NCBI GenBank assembly: GCA_014529385.2
Contig: CM043966.1
Location: 93,507,087 to 93,571,086 of the forward strand
DNA from: Adiantum capillus-veneris
Lineage: Eukaryota; Streptophyta; Polypodiopsida; Polypodiales; Pteridaceae
Length of the DNA: 64,000 nucleotides
Direction: 5' to 3'
The notes under the pieces are model-generated. The model was not told the origin of the DNA and did no database searches. It worked only from the letters and a program-made list of their open reading frames with translations. Shown here one piece after another: positions 46,132 to 58,212 of this stretch; positions within the stretch are counted from its first letter, which is position 1, and each line of letters begins with the position of its first letter. The position numbers and the translations under genes are program-made.

Positions 46132-46187
<56 letters not shown>

Positions 46188-46340
46188 ACATGATGTGGAT
46201 GAAGCATCTCAACACTATGTATGTGAGAGAGCCCCTTATTTTTCTATCTAGTAAAGAATAAGGTATGTACAAGGAATGGGCAATTGGACGTCTTTGGCAT
46301 CTCCGACCGAGATAAGAGACGCATTGCCTTTACTCCAACA
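46106..46340 (-). repeat. Partial copia-type 3' LTR
   Basis: Minus strand begins TGTTGGAGTAAAGGC directly after the purine tract GTGGGAGAT (plus 46341-46350), the common plant copia 3' boundary. It contains the GA array 46134-46185 and is cut off at about 46106 by gypsy integrase sequence. No partner LTR is seen. Confidence 0.7.
46134..46185. repeat. (GA)n microsatellite
   Basis: About 26 GA units. Confidence 0.95.
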
Positions 46341-46466
46341 ATCTCCCACTTAAAGACTAATATGCCAATAAGTGGTACTACTATAGGACCTAGTAGTATG
46401 TACACTAGGTAAGGGAGGAAACTCGTCTCAACCTATGCCCACTGGCTCTCTTGAAGCCAATGCATG

Positions 46467-47231
46467 TCACTGTGTAGGCTCTAGCAGTGTGCAGAAACAT
46501 ATGTCCCTGCTAGAATCAACATGCATACCTTGCACATTTTTTGTAATTACCTGCACCACTCCATGATGCATCATGCTAGTATTAGTCATCATACAAGTGA
46601 AAACCCCAACTAAAAACACTCCCACTAGAGCTAGTATGTTTTGTCTTGACACTAAGAGGTCGTACATGAGAGTCCCGAAGGCTGATGACAAATGTATAAT
46701 CTCTACCAACATATCCATGACAATCGCATCAACGCCATGTGTAGTGACCTCTACCAATCGATCCGCAGTAGGTATCTCAATCCTCATTGCATCACCATTA
46801 GAACTAGTGGCATATGGATGTGTCAATCTTGACTCCAAGATAGTCATCACTCCCTCATCATCCATAGAGATTATATGCACTTGTCCCGGCATCACCATAT
46901 CAGCCTCTAGCATGAGTATGTCAAAGAACTCCATATCTCTCATTTCCATGGTAGGAGGCATCTTTGTCCTAAGAGGATCAATCCACTGTGTCTTGCTTGA
47001 GCATGGTCGCTCTAACTTTGCATCTACAGACATGTCATGCACAACATTTTGGAATTCATCCACGAAAGTACATGTCTGCAAAGTCATTTGAGACTGCACC
47101 AATGGGGCCTCTAAACCCAAACCAATGGGCCTACCCTCACAAAATGTTCGTAAAGAGGTACGCACACTACTTGGGGCACCACCTTCTTTTGGGGGTGGAG
47201 AAGGAAACCAATCAAAAAATAACTCTTGCAC
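46467..47231 (-). CDS. Unrecognised ORF just upstream of a copia-type LTR
   Basis: 254 codons open on the minus strand, ending about 115 bp before a polypurine tract and LTR. No RT, RNase H or integrase motif is seen. It has a hydrophobic stretch ILALVGVFLVGVFTCMM near residues 205-222 and otherwise mixed composition. The position is where copia elements sometimes carry an extra 3' ORF, but it could equally be chance or a captured segment. Confidence 0.35.
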   Translation of the reverse strand: MQELFFDWFPSPPPKEGGAPSSVRTSLRTFCEGRPIGLGLEAPLVQSQMTLQTCTFVDEFQNVVHDMSVDAKLERPCSSKTQWIDPLRTKMPPTMEMRDMEFFDILMLEADMVMPGQVHIISMDDEGVMTILESRLTHPYATSSNGDAMRIEIPTADRLVEVTTHGVDAIVMDMLVEIIHLSSAFGTLMYDLLVSRQNILALVGVFLVGVFTCMMTNTSMMHHGVVQVITKNVQGMHVDSSRDICFCTLLEPTQ

Positions 47232-49252
47232 TCACCCACTCAAGCAACACAGTTTGAAAACCCCCTTACTCTATATACACTTTGGACACTTGACACCATC
47301 AACGATTATGCAACCCAATGCCGTGCATGAAATGAAATATGCAATTTGTGGAATAGCATTCACCTTCTCCCCATAAGAATACCCAGAATACATCCAAACT
47401 CCTCCTCTCTCAAGCACTCATCAAAAAATCATGCGCACAAGACTTGCCTCTCAAACACACAAGAGAATCAACTACATTGAACTAACACACTTTGCATAGA
47501 GAGCTCATCTCCATCTATGCAATGCCGTGACACAAATAAAATCACCATGAGAGGTAGCCACATGCATATGTAATGAAACAAAAGAGAGTTGGAGTGAGAA
47601 ATTTCTTTAGAACAATTGAATAAGTGTGGAGAAACAAACCAATGGTAATTGAGAATAGAACGCTTACTTGATTTCTCGCGCACCTTTTAAAGGAAGGACA
47701 GACGCTGGCTAACCATCACGAATTGCGACACTTGAATGCTTTGAAGATGATTTAATGATCATTAACATAACCATGAGAGATCATGATGTATTTACAAGTT
47801 ATTGAGGTGCTACAAATGATTTATTGGCTTGATGGAGTAAGAGATTGTAGAATAGAAAGAGTGGAGGATAGAGTTGCACTTCCTCCAAGAGGAGCGTTAG
47901 GAGGGAGGATGTGAAAGAGGGAGAGTTGGGGTTTTCTCTACTATTGATCAAGAAACAACATGAAGTTGAAAATATAGGTGTGTGTTTGAGTCTCTCCAAG
48001 GGGGGCTATTTATAGTTGTGTAGGAGTGGGATTATGCTACACTTAATTAGGGTGAGTGATTAGCCCTAATTAAGTGTCCTTTGACCACTCATTGAATATT
48101 GGACATAAAAGGGACTATTTATTCACCAAAAATATCATTTTAGACCGTGAAGGCTCCTTAGGGGTGCATAATGTAGGTGGGCCCCACCATGAGGCCCTAC
48201 GGGTGGCTCCTGCGGGGTATCTCAACTTGTCTGTCTTGGCATTTAGAAAGCATCTTTAGGTTGGTCCCATCACATGCAAGTGACCTTGAACACTCATTGC
48301 TCTTCTAAAAGATGAGTAGGGGAAAAATAAGATCTCACCCTCTTGATTTACTTGATTTACAGTTCCCTTTTGCTGCGAATCTGACAGATTTACACTATTT
48401 TGACCATAACTTTTTACCTGTAGCTCGGAATGACATGCTTCAAAAGGCAAATTTGACCTTCTCAACATGTTTGATATGAATTTGGACTATTCTTCACGCC
48501 CATGCACCAAGGAATTCGGTTTGTAAGGTCCACACTAGGCTAGGGAACCTTTTGCTTCCAAGTCTTCTTGTATGGGCCCTTTGCTTGTATGCATCCAAGG
48601 GGAATCATGCTTTTTCAAAAGGCTATGATGCTTAAACAAATAGAGGAGGGCCCAATATTATTTTCTTGTGAAAAGAATATACAATTTGAGTCTTTTTGAA
48701 AGGAGAAAAACTATATGTATATTCTTAAGAGATATTGGGCCACCTATGTAGGGGGCATAGAAGACTTGTAGAGATGGACCATAATCTTTGGTAAAGACAA
48801 GTGGAGAGTTGATTTTCCATGGTAATTTATCTATATGGGATGGAAGATGGATATATTATTTTTCTACTACTAATTCACAAGAGGTAAGAAAGTTTGGGGG
48901 TAGATAGTTGGTTATTGTATGCTTAATTTTATTTACAAAGCAAAAAAGAAAGGGTGGTAATATAAATATATGACGAAGGTGACATTTTTGGGAAGAGTAC
49001 AATGTATGTGTCGCCACAAAGGTTAAACGAAGAGGGAGAATTTACTCTAGATAACTTAATAGCGTAGAAAAATATATACACATATGAGGAAGAGGACGGT
49101 GAGTAGGCTGAAAAATGTTGCAAAAAGATGGTTACCATTTTATGCCATTCACCAAGATGAAAAAGAGACAAACCAATAAATATTTGAGTTGATTATGTAA
49201 AATGATTACAAAATGTTGGCTTGAAGGATTACAAAAATAGAAGGTGTAGCTT
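47232..49252. other. Intergenic, no recognisable gene
   Basis: Mixed sequence. A TATA-like CTATAAATAG-type palindrome lies at 48008-48018 next to TAATTAGGG repeats (48040-48080), possibly an old promoter or LTR. Nothing further can be supported. Confidence 0.5.
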
Positions 49253-49254
49253 TT

Positions 49255-50060
49255 ACAACTTAGCATGCTGAGTGAGATCTACCAAAATCTCATTTAAGCG
49301 AAATTCATCAGAGCCAAGAGATGCAAAGTTGGTTGGTGCAGTAAAAAATGTGTTGAGGTTGGCTGTGGTAGCTGCAACATTTTCTTTTGCAAGGGGACCA
49401 AACTTCTCGTTGTACTTTGCAAGTTTGCTTTGAGCTAGTGCAAGCTCTCGGGCATCGAGGTGTGTCTCAAGCTCTAACACCTTCAACCTCAAGCCTGTAG
49501 GAGTTTTACCTTGGCTTGCTAGGTCAACTCCCTGACTTGCAATTTCCACAATGATTTCATGCTTCTCTTATAAAAGGATGACAGGACGCTTTCATAATGG
49601 TTGGGGTCTTTGCTCGTTCTGTGATGAAACCTTGTTGACAATGCAACCAAGCCCAACGCCCACGTTAGGAGGCTTATCATCCTAGTTGACTCTCTTGCCC
49701 AATATGCAAAGTGCATAGCAATTCTGAATGAAGTATATGGCAATCTGGTTATTATTGGTAATAGCTCATTGTTGATAGATAAATAATTGGAGAAGAACTA
49801 GAGCTAAGTCCACATGCTGCAAGTCAGAGAGATTTACTAGTGGATTTTCCTTTGCATGACCACTTGTGTTTGAAAAGTGTATTCTGAACAAAGTGGTTTA
49901 GTCATAAGTCTTTGCATTGTTTGCGACTCAAGGGATTGCCCTCTGTGTTTGATTCATCCTCATGAATGCTGGCAATAACTGATAAGTCTCACTGTCCACA
50001 TTGAATTTGATCCGCACTGATAATTCATTGAGTCTCGTCGTAATCAAGGTCTTCAGCCAT
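49255..50060 (-). pseudogene. Decayed exon of an unrecognised gene
   Basis: The minus strand reads as coding across about 800 bp with several stops and at least one frameshift: SETYQLLPAFMRMNQTQRA near 50015, ALVLLQLFIYQQ near 49805, QIAIYFIQNCYALCILGKRV near 49740, VGVGLGCIVNK near 49655, and a clean last segment 49549-49253 rich in Ala and Leu with a coiled-coil look (LELETHLDARELALAQSKLA). No family is recognised. It lies downstream, on the same strand, of the kinase-like segment and may be its last exon. Confidence 0.5.
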
Positions 50061-50599
50061 ATCTACAAACAAAATACCAAGGTCTTAATCAAGGTCTTCA
50101 ACCATATCTACAAACAAAAATACCAAAATTCAACAATCATATAACCAATGCAAATCCTCTGCAAGTTGAAATTGACAAATCAATATACAGACAGTGATGC
50201 AAATGTCACTTAAACCAATTTCAATGATATAATGAGAGTTTGAACTTAAAAACATTAAATTTTCACTTAAATTGTGATGTGATACTTAAATTAACCTTGC
50301 ATTAACAATACAATGACAATTTCAACCCAAAAAAGGTAGTTTGTATTCATTCATCATTAGGTCGGAGACCAAAAAAAGATACAATATTTATACCAACTCT
50401 GTGGGCTCCATTGATACAAAGGGATAAATCAAAAGTTGAAGCTCACTTTTGGGGATTTCTATCTTTACCTAAATCAAGAGTTTTATGTTTTTTTTCCAAA
50501 AGCTCTTTGATCTAGATCATTTGGATCTGGCATGCAATTATGTATGCATTTTAGAACCCATCATAGAGAATATACATCCATGGCTTTAGAAAAAGGAGG

Positions 50600-51430
50600 A
50601 GAGTTGGTGGAGATACACTCAGGGGCAGCCCAAGGGTAGTCTCAAATGTGATTGTTTTGACATTCCAAAAGATAGATCTGTTAGCTTTGGAAATGTCTTT
50701 GTAGTTGGGAATAAGGTAGAAGTGCCCCAGTCTATAATGCCGCAATAAACACCCTTGTGAGCAAAATGCGACATAATGCTGCAAAGGTGAAGGTCATTTT
50801 GCAAAAAATTATGGTGATGCAAGTACTTCAATGTTTGCAGTAGAGCATTGACAATGTGTAAGATATTGTCTTGGAAGTGCTCTATACTACTAGTTGTCTG
50901 CAAAAACTCTCTGATGGCAAGCTTGCTTCCATCCAAGTGATACGCTTATATCCATTGCTCCACATGGCCGCCGTTCCAACATCTGAAGATAAGCATTGGA
51001 CATGGGGAGTGACACACAATGCCAAGCGAAAGGATTATACCTCAATGTTGGATATTTAAAGTGGTGGCTTTTTCCATGGCTTGTTGTGAAACAGTTGGCC
51101 TGTGTGGTTGGATCTTGAATACTTTAGCTGCATACACAAAGTCTGACAAGGCAGGATGTAGTACACAAAATTGCTTGACATATGCCCATGTGCCTTCTTT
51201 GAGTTGGAGAGCTTGCAAGTGGAAAACAAGTTAGTCATGTAGGAGGTGCAATACTAGTGGATCATCGCCTTGGGCTACTGCTTCTACATTGGTAGATTAA
51301 GTATGCCACTTATGTCTCAATGGCTGGCTCGGTAGGATCATCCACTCTCGATCTTTTGCTAGGGCCATGCAATTGATAAACCGATTTCATTATTTCATGT
51401 ACTAAAGGGAGAGAGCATATTTTAGTGTTT
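50600..51430 (-). pseudogene. Kinase-like pseudogene segment
   Basis: Minus strand: SVYQLHGPSKRSRVDDPTE near 51385, a GTWAYVKQF segment near 51210, PCPMLIFRCWNGGHVEQW near 50985, then TLKYLHHHNFLQNDLHLCSI near 50820 and GVYCGIIDWG near 50745. The last two look like the catalytic loop (HxDxxxxN type, here N-D-L-H) and a metal-binding loop with D-W-G for D-F-G of a protein kinase or kinase-like phosphotransferase. Stops at several points show decay. Possible further exons lie at 52020-52320 and 52622-52823. Confidence 0.55.
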
Positions 51431-51685
51431 TGCAGAACATCAAAAGCAACCAAGACATATTAACACCAAGAGAATAATTCAAATTTTAAACATGCTAAAA
51501 TATGAAAATGTTTAATATCAATGTTTGATATTTAGGCAAATTGAAAATGAACGATTTGTTGCAACAAATGAAATATATACAATTTTTAATGATTATGATT
51601 TTGGAATAATATTTTGTTATCAATAATTGAATAAATGTACATTCAATTTAGAAAACAGATGACTAAAAGTTAATGTTATGAAAAA

Positions 51686-51859
51686 GTAGTCCAACTGTGT
51701 GAGTTAAAAATTCTAACACAAGTGTGGACACTACTAAACACATAACACTGGAAGTTTATGTCACACAAAAGTAGTCTATTAGACTACAAAAAGTATACAT
51801 TATGCACTAATAGCCCAATTGTGTGAGCTAATAGCTCTAACACAAGAGTGGTCACTATT
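51686..51859. repeat. Imperfect 51-bp direct repeat
   Basis: 51686-51736 and 51809-51859 share the pattern CCAACTGTGTGAG...CTAACACAAG.GTGG.CACTA. The flanking AT-rich sequence may be an old MITE, but no terminal inverted repeats were found. Confidence 0.6.
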
Positions 51860-52019
51860 ATTTAATTAATTGAAAAACTAAATAATCAATCTTGTCACTA
51901 TTGAAGTGTGAGAAAATCTTTAACACAATGCAACAATCAAACCATTAATCATCACATCTTGAAAAAAGCTATATGTCATAGTTACAAAGAACAGGTAGAG
52001 AGTATATCTTTACTCACCT

Positions 52020-52823
52020 ATTGCAAGTACCAGGCAATGATGAAAAGAGAAGCATCTCCTCTTAGACGTGTGGAGATAATTTGTAGCATCGTGACTACAT
52101 CAGCCTGTAATTTTTCTAAGGTGGTCAACTTGGCATTAAAATATTTGAATATCCCGCTAGAGAGATCCTCTTTATAAGGATATTAATAGGATTAGCGAAG
52201 TAATAGTCCTCGTCATCATCCTCCAAGGGCTCCTTATTGTCCCCCTTGACAATGTCAGTTTCCATAAACTCTGGCCCATCGTCTAGAAGTGGGTCAACAG
52301 GTCCAGCGGCCTCTACGGTGCACCGGAGCCAGAGGCAGGGTCTACGGCCATGGAGGGCATTGCTTGATTATGTGAAGTGACCAACAAACACGCTCCAGAG
52401 CAGGAAAGTACCTAGCATCTACGGCCAGATAGTTGTTTGGGGTTAAGCTTGCATTTTTCAATAACAAGCTCGAAAACCCTAGAGAGCTAAAAGGTGGTAA
52501 GGACACACTACAACATGCATACCTTTTTTTTAAATGTTTTAGCACAATTAAATGCACTAGACTCAAAAAACAATTGAGAATTTGCACACAAACACTAAAA
52601 AAAAAGAGCAATAATGGAATAGTCACCCCCCTCGGTTGTGAATCAGCGACGACAAAAAGTTCCACTGTGGGAGTCGATCCTGCGAAAATCGATGGAGCTC
52701 ATAGTCATCACCGAATCTGATGTAGCGATAAAACTTGCAAATGGTGGAGTCTGATGTAGCTTGAAGCCAACCCCAATGTAGCCAAACCACTTCAAGTAGC
52801 TCGTAGAGGTGAATCTCCATAGT
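52020..52823 (-). pseudogene. Possible upstream exons of the kinase-like pseudogene
   Basis: One exon-like frame starts at ATG 52823 or nearby (MEIHLYELLEVVWLHWGW) and is open to about 52622, ending in a GGGTGACT donor-like site. A second stretch (52320-52020) reads EDYYFANPINILIKRISLAG, then after a shift LEKLQADVVTMLQIISTRLR, and ends before a GTGAGT donor near 52015. Linking these to the kinase-like segment is inference from strand, order and spacing. Confidence 0.4.
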
Positions 52824-52829
52824 CAACTA

Positions 52830-53694
52830 TGAAGTGCTGCACTCGATTGACTCCTTATCTCCTCCCCCGCACATTACCCTCTTGCCGTGTGTGAAGACTC
52901 TCTTACAAGGCTACATTTTATCTTTTTTTTTAAAACCTCTTTGTGAATGCGGGTTACAGAGAATGGGTCACAAGAAGTTTTGGACAGATTCTCACAATAA
53001 TTCCCACATTATGACTTACCTCAACATATGAGCTTTTGTGAGGGAGGCACCGCATACCTAGCTAGGTATGCCGTGCCTCTCGAGTAGAAGCTCATGATGT
53101 TATGCATTGTATGAAAAACACTGGAAAAAACTTCGTTTTCCTACATGAGAAAATTTCTAATTGAGGCCTGGGGGTGAGGTACTGCACAAATGGCCAACAG
53201 GGATGCAGTGCAGTTTTAGCACAATCCGGCACAATAGTGAGCGTTGGAGGTGCAGTTCAACAAGAGGCAGCACACGGCAGCATGAGGTAGCTTTACAGAG
53301 TGGCTCTGGTGTGGAGTCTAAAAATTCTGCTTGTCGTGCTCGTGGGTTGCTACAAAGCTTGTGGGTATTGTTGGCGCCGGCGCCCACCTACACCTTATGA
53401 GATGAGAGAGAGAGGGAGTTGGTTGGGCTTCCCCCCTTGTTGACTTTAGGTGCAGGAAACCTTTAACAGCAGGGAGCAGGCAACCTTTGACATCTTGTGA
53501 GCTTTGAGAGGAGGAAGAGAGCTTGTGAGCGAGCGAGAAAGAACAAGAGCTCCCAATCTCTGAGCTATGGCATTCTTTTGTACTCTTCCTTCCTCATTGC
53601 TAGTAGATTCCCTTATCCTCCTAGCTCATACCATTAAGCTAATGGTTAGAGAATTAAGTTATGCAGGTTGTTCACATGTTGTGATTCGGCCCTA
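52830..53694. other. No recognisable gene
   Basis: Sequence between the pseudogene and the primer-binding site. Contains no coding motif. Confidence 0.5.
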
Positions 53695-53707
53695 GCTCTG
53701 ATACCAA
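53695..53707 (-). promoter_or_regulatory. Met-tRNA primer-binding site beside the G2 LTR
   Basis: Minus strand TTGGTATCAGAGC directly after ...GCAACA. It makes the LTR at 53708-54909 look like a 5' LTR on this side although a polypurine tract flanks its other side. Confidence 0.7.
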
Positions 53708-54592
53708 TGTTGCACCCTTGTAATGCTGCTATGAACAACTACCAAGGAGAGGGTCAGATCTTGTCATAAAAACTAATATCTAATTCTCCCAAATGATTTT
53801 TTCATGTTAAACTTATCATTTAGTACAAGGAAGTACCAAGGGAGTAAAAGCTAGAATATTGGTAAGGCTGCCATACCGGTCTCTGCAGGGATCCAAAGGA
53901 GGGAAAATAGGGATCCAAAGGGGGACAATCTACAAAACATCAATGTGCTTCAATGGGGCTTAAAAGACTGTTAAGGCGGTTACGCCGCTAGCGGAAGCTA
54001 AATAGCGAGAACTCAACCAACAACAGAATTTGTCAGACGAGGACGAAGCTTGACCCGCAGGCGCATGGAAACAACTAGGTGGGTGTCAAATCACCTACTC
54101 GACCTTCTAATGACAATCACTACTAAGGAAATCAAATCTAAGTTCTAAAATACGCAAGTGACTGAAATCCGTACTACGAACGAATGCTATACGAAACAGG
54201 ATCTAGAATCATCGAATCGATCTCAAACTCAAGGGGAAGTCTATACACTAGGTAAGAACAACACCCTAAAGACTTGAACTGCAAAATCAACCTATAACCA
54301 CTCCGTGCGGTAAACGCGTATGAAGACAGGCCGAAAAATACAGGTGACCGAAACTTGACCCCGATGGTACTAATGTGTAGCTCTACTCGTTGTGGTTCTA
54401 TAGATATGCTGCACGCTCTATTCCGACACACGAGTTGGAAGAAAACTCACACCGAAACTCGTAGGAACTTACCACACGTAGAAGCCGATAGCGCGCACTC
54501 TTGGTATCTGTGCGTAGCTCTCACCGTTGCTAACGCAATGGCGGTGTCGCTTCTCCAATGGCGGCCCCGTAGCTCGCGTAGCAAGGAGATAA

Positions 54593-54627
<35 letters not shown>

Positions 54628-54909
54628 ACACAGTCACGGCGCTCAAAACTCACTTTGATTAATAATTCCCCCCTTAGGTTACAAAACTTTGGCTTATATA
54701 CCTCAGCCTTGGAGGTGAGAACATCTCTAATTATTTACATCAGCAGGTGAAATTAAGTCGGGATTACAGGCTGGAAACTCAATTGAGTCCTGTTACTTAA
54801 TGAATGGCTCAAATCAAAATTAATGTCGGAAAGACATTTATTACAATCAATGGTTACAAAATGATGGGTGTGAGCAAAAATGCGGGTGTGATCCTCTGCT
54901 GGCTCAACA
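53708..54909 (-). repeat. G2 LTR
   Basis: About 1.2 kb; minus strand starts TGTTGAGCCAGC and appears to end ...GTGCAACA. It shares with the G1 LTR the TATA position, a GA array (54595-54624) followed by a CTACGCG tract, AGAGCTACACATTAG (near 54380 and 3279) and CGCCTGCGGGTC (near 54060). Confidence 0.75.
54693..54700 (-). promoter_or_regulatory. G2 LTR TATA box
   Basis: Minus strand TATATAAG about 210 bp from the LTR start, matching the position of the G1 box. Confidence 0.6.
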
Positions 54910-54910
54910 C

Positions 54911-54922
54911 TCCCCCCCTCCG
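54911..54922 (-). promoter_or_regulatory. G2 3' polypurine tract
   Basis: Minus strand CGGAGGGGGGGA one base before the LTR; same form as G1 32768-32780. Confidence 0.88.
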
Positions 54923-54927
54923 CGTTC

Positions 54928-54943
54928 ATGTCGTCCCTGACAT
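54928..54943 (-). other. Hairpin with GGGA loop before G2 polypurine tract
   Basis: Minus strand ATGTCA-GGGA-CGACAT: five outer pairs (seven with flanking TC/GA), one A-C mismatch next to the loop. Confidence 0.6.
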
Positions 54944-55020
54944 GACTTTTAGGCTTGGTCAATAGAGTCCTGTCGTCTTGAGCATCTGCAAATGTGATTC
55001 GTAGCGTAGGTTGCCGATGG

Positions 55021-55704
55021 TCAAGGTTGGGCCGAAATTTTGATTTCGTGAGTGAAAAAGCCGGTGTAGAAAGCTTCTTCGAATGTTTGCATGTGGAAGC
55101 TAGGCAAAAACATAATTCTTTGGTACAAGAGATGTAACACCTTTGGTGATGGTTGCAATGAAAGATCATACATCATATCCGTCACTGTGTCGGCCGTCGA
55201 TAGTAGACTCGAGGTCGTGGCTTTATCTGGCGCGAACACTTCAATGCATGCTAAGAGAGTCCTGCAGATTTTCTTTAGCATCTGACACGAAAGGTTAGGA
55301 GAGCTAGTAAAGAGTTTGATGGTGCCCGTTAGGGTTTTCACCATGTAGGCTTTACCTATTCTCTCTCCTTCCTTTGGTCCTGGCATCCTTGGGTAATTAA
55401 GCCAATTTGGCTTCTTTTCTGCAATCCTGCCATGCTCTTTCCCAGCTTCTGACTCTTGGCACCGGGCAGAAGGTTGCATCCTCCCGAATCTCCTTGGAGC
55501 CTCTACCAAGTAGATGAGGTAGGCTGGGTATTTGTTCAGCCAACCTTTCCTCCATCTAGGTTGAGAATCTACAATCTTCTTTGATTGTTCATCCTTTGTG
55601 ATGTCGCCTTCGTAAAGAGCGACATACTGCTCTCCTCCTCTTATTCTCTTTTTCGTCTTTATCACTTCAAATTTCATCAGAGGGAAAGGCAGGCTGGGTT
55701 GCAT
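55021..55704 (-). pseudogene. G2 3' ORF module, C-terminal region
   Basis: 227 codons open. Shares with G1 (31953-32729): SLPFPLMKFE, DSQPRWRKGWLNKYPAYLI, LVEAPRR, WLNYPRMP, MVKTLTGTIKLFTSS, LSCQMLKKICRTLLA, LYQRIMFLPSFH and FEEAFYTGFFT. No known domain. Ends shortly before the hairpin and polypurine tract. Conservation here is the strongest in the whole module. Confidence 0.85.
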
Positions 55705-56996
55705 CCACTCTTCATGAGCACTTTTGTGTCTAAACCTTGAAGTCTAATGGAGATGAGGAGTCTCCTTTCCCATTCCATTTCCGCCTTGGCACTTTCCTCT
55801 GTTGACTTTTCTATTTGGTCCTGGAGCTTTGTTCTTCTTCTTCAGAGATTCCTGAAGTCGAGCCACTTCTTGAACTGGGGCTGGATCTTCAATTGTGGTT
55901 GCCTCTCCAGTTTCAGGTAGCTCTATGGCTGCTCCCCCTGCTTCTTCTTGTGGTGTCTCTGTTTCTCTTCTTTGTTGCTCTTGGATGTCTTGAGCTGTTT
56001 GCGGAGGGCCTCATTTTCTGTCCTTAGTGTTTGGTTTTCTGATGTGAGCCTCTCCTCTGCAGCCAATGATCCCTCCGCCATGTGCAATCTTTGTACTTGC
56101 TCTAACCTCAGCTCTCTTTGCAAACTTCTGACCTGCTCTTGCAGAGCTGGTACGAGGGCTCCCTCTTGTTCTGTTCCTGCTCTGCTAGCTCTAGGGGTGG
56201 TCCTGAGTCTCGTGATTGTCCTTTCTTGAAGTTCGACTCTTTCCCTTAGCTCAATGAGCTCATCCTTGGCTGCCTCCAGCTCATCTTCTATTCTCTCCTT
56301 GCTTCCTTTGAACTTGTTACCTCTCTTGAAGCTTCGGCTAGTTGGAGTATCAAGCCGTCTCTCTCGTTTTCGGCGTCGTAGAGTGATGCTTTATGACTTT
56401 CAGATTCAGTCATAGCATTCTCTAACTTCTTCTGCAACTCTGCTTCCTTTTGTTTTGCTGTCTCAAGTGCTACTTCCTTTGCTCTGGATCTTTCTTTAAT
56501 CTTGCTGAGCAGTTCATGCACCATGTGCATGTCTTTTCATCTTCATCTCAACTTGACAGCTCTTTCTGCCACCACCTCCAATGGCTTCGGCTCGTCCATT
56601 TTCTCTTTACTCTCCATTGTACCCTTTGTCTTTTCCTTTGTCCCTTTCCGATCATCTTGTTTCCGTAGGGATATCCCATAAACTGCCCCCAGGGCCTCTT
56701 CTTCACTGTATCCGATCGCTACTAGATCCTCATAATCATCTTTCTTTTGCTGAACTGGATCTATCTCCTTTTCCTTGGTCCCCGGCCTCCGCTTTTCCAT
56801 AACTTCTGTTTCTATTTCTATTGTGGTCTCCTCCACAATAATTTCCATCTTCTTCGGGCTTGGTACAACAGTAAAAGAGGGCTGATTTCCTCAGTCATCT
56901 TGGCTTTCCCTTTGTTTGCTTGCTCGTCTTTCTCTTGAGTTCAGTTAGACTCATCCACTTTCTTCTTCCCCTTGTCGTCCTTTTGCAGCTCAGCTT
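55705..56996 (-). pseudogene. G2 3' ORF module, coiled-coil and UBA-like middle
   Basis: Fragmented minus-strand frames: 56848-56543 with the UBA-like LVAIGYSEEEALGA near 56715 (G1: LLAAGYSKEEAA), then K/E-rich coiled coil at 56530-56288 and 56123-55923. Frameshifts separate the parts. The order is the same as in G1. Confidence 0.7.
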
Positions 56997-58212
56997 TTAA
57001 AAGCTGTACTTCCTCTTCAGTATAAGGCTCGACAGGTTGCTGCTCCAGATGGCCTCCGACTCCTCATAAGCTCTAATATATTGATCATATTGATCAACAT
57101 GTGGCCTGGCTGAGCTGGTTCCGACTTTACTGGGGTCCGGCACCCACATTTCTTCAAAGTCCCCCTTTAGAGCTCTTTCCGCTCTAAACTGCTCCACCAG
57201 CCTTTCCATTCTTGCGGCTTTTTGACTTTTGGTTTGCTTGGGATCGGCCTTCTTCTTCACTTTCTTCTTGAGCGGCTCGTCCACGGCCTCTTCAGGTTCT
57301 GAAACTATTTCTAGTTTTCGGCGTGCTCTTGTGGACGCCCTCTTGGATACTTCTTGCTGTTCTTCCTCCTCATCGGCTTCTCTAAGCCACTCATTCTGGG
57401 AGGGAATCTGTGGCCCTTGATCTCTAGCTCCAATAGCTTCATAAGATATTCTTGTTAGGATTTCTCCTCCTCCTATGTACTTTGGTTTCTGGTTGTGCAT
57501 GGCGATTACTTGCTCGTGGATGTATTGAGCATAATTCACCTCTTTTGGCACGTTGCTCTTCAGTGCCCATGTGATGGTAGTCGCAATGGCATGGGGTGGT
57601 GTAGTATACTTCTGCGGTCTTTTACTGTACACATGGAAAAACTGGTTGTATAATCGGCAAAGGGTTGCCGCTCGTTGATCTGCCATATCTCCGTAGGTTG
57701 TATTTTGTTTCTTTGATCCATAGACCTCTATGGCCTCCCTTCTTTCTCTGACAGAACTCCCTTTGTTGTGCAGCTTCAATGCATCTGCAATGAGCTGTGG
57801 ATTGATCTGTACTTCAACTGTTTCTCCATCCATGGCTGTCAACGTGGCTTTCCCATCCTTCTGAATGGATGTTGCCAACTCATACACTCTTCTTGTGTCT
57901 ACACCTGATGGTCTCGAGTGAAGAACCTGTGTAAGTCAGCCTTTTCCAGGTATCTGCTTATGTTCTCTGATCTGCTATAATCCACTAATTCTCGTGGGAT
58001 CATAGGTACATCGATCGATTGCCCTTGAGGATCTCTGAAAGTCCCCTGGTAGATCTTTATTCCCTCTTTTTCTAGTACTGCTTCCTCCACCCAAGTCTTG
58101 GTTGGCTTGAGGGTTTCTGTTGGAATATCAAAAGGTTCTGCCTCTGCAAGAGCATCCTTGATGGTTGGTCTTTTTCTCTTAGTTGCCGATGACTTAGCGG
58201 AATCCATGGATC
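56997..58212 (-). pseudogene. G2 3' ORF module, N-terminal regions A and B
   Basis: Exon starts at 58212 after the acceptor TTACAG. ATG at 58207. Region A (58207-57899): EPFDIPTETLKPTKTWVEE and KIYQGTFRD. After a frameshift near 57910, region B (57887-56997): LYNQFFH, KRPQKYTTPPHAIATTITWA, NYAQYIH, then a basic stretch of K and R (57300-57190) that may be a nuclear localisation signal, and ARMERLVEQFRAERALKGD. About 45-50 percent identical to G1 by eye. Function is unknown. Confidence 0.82.

Noticed and set aside
48008-48018. Host promoter
   Set aside because: A TATA-like palindrome without a downstream gene; could not be supported.
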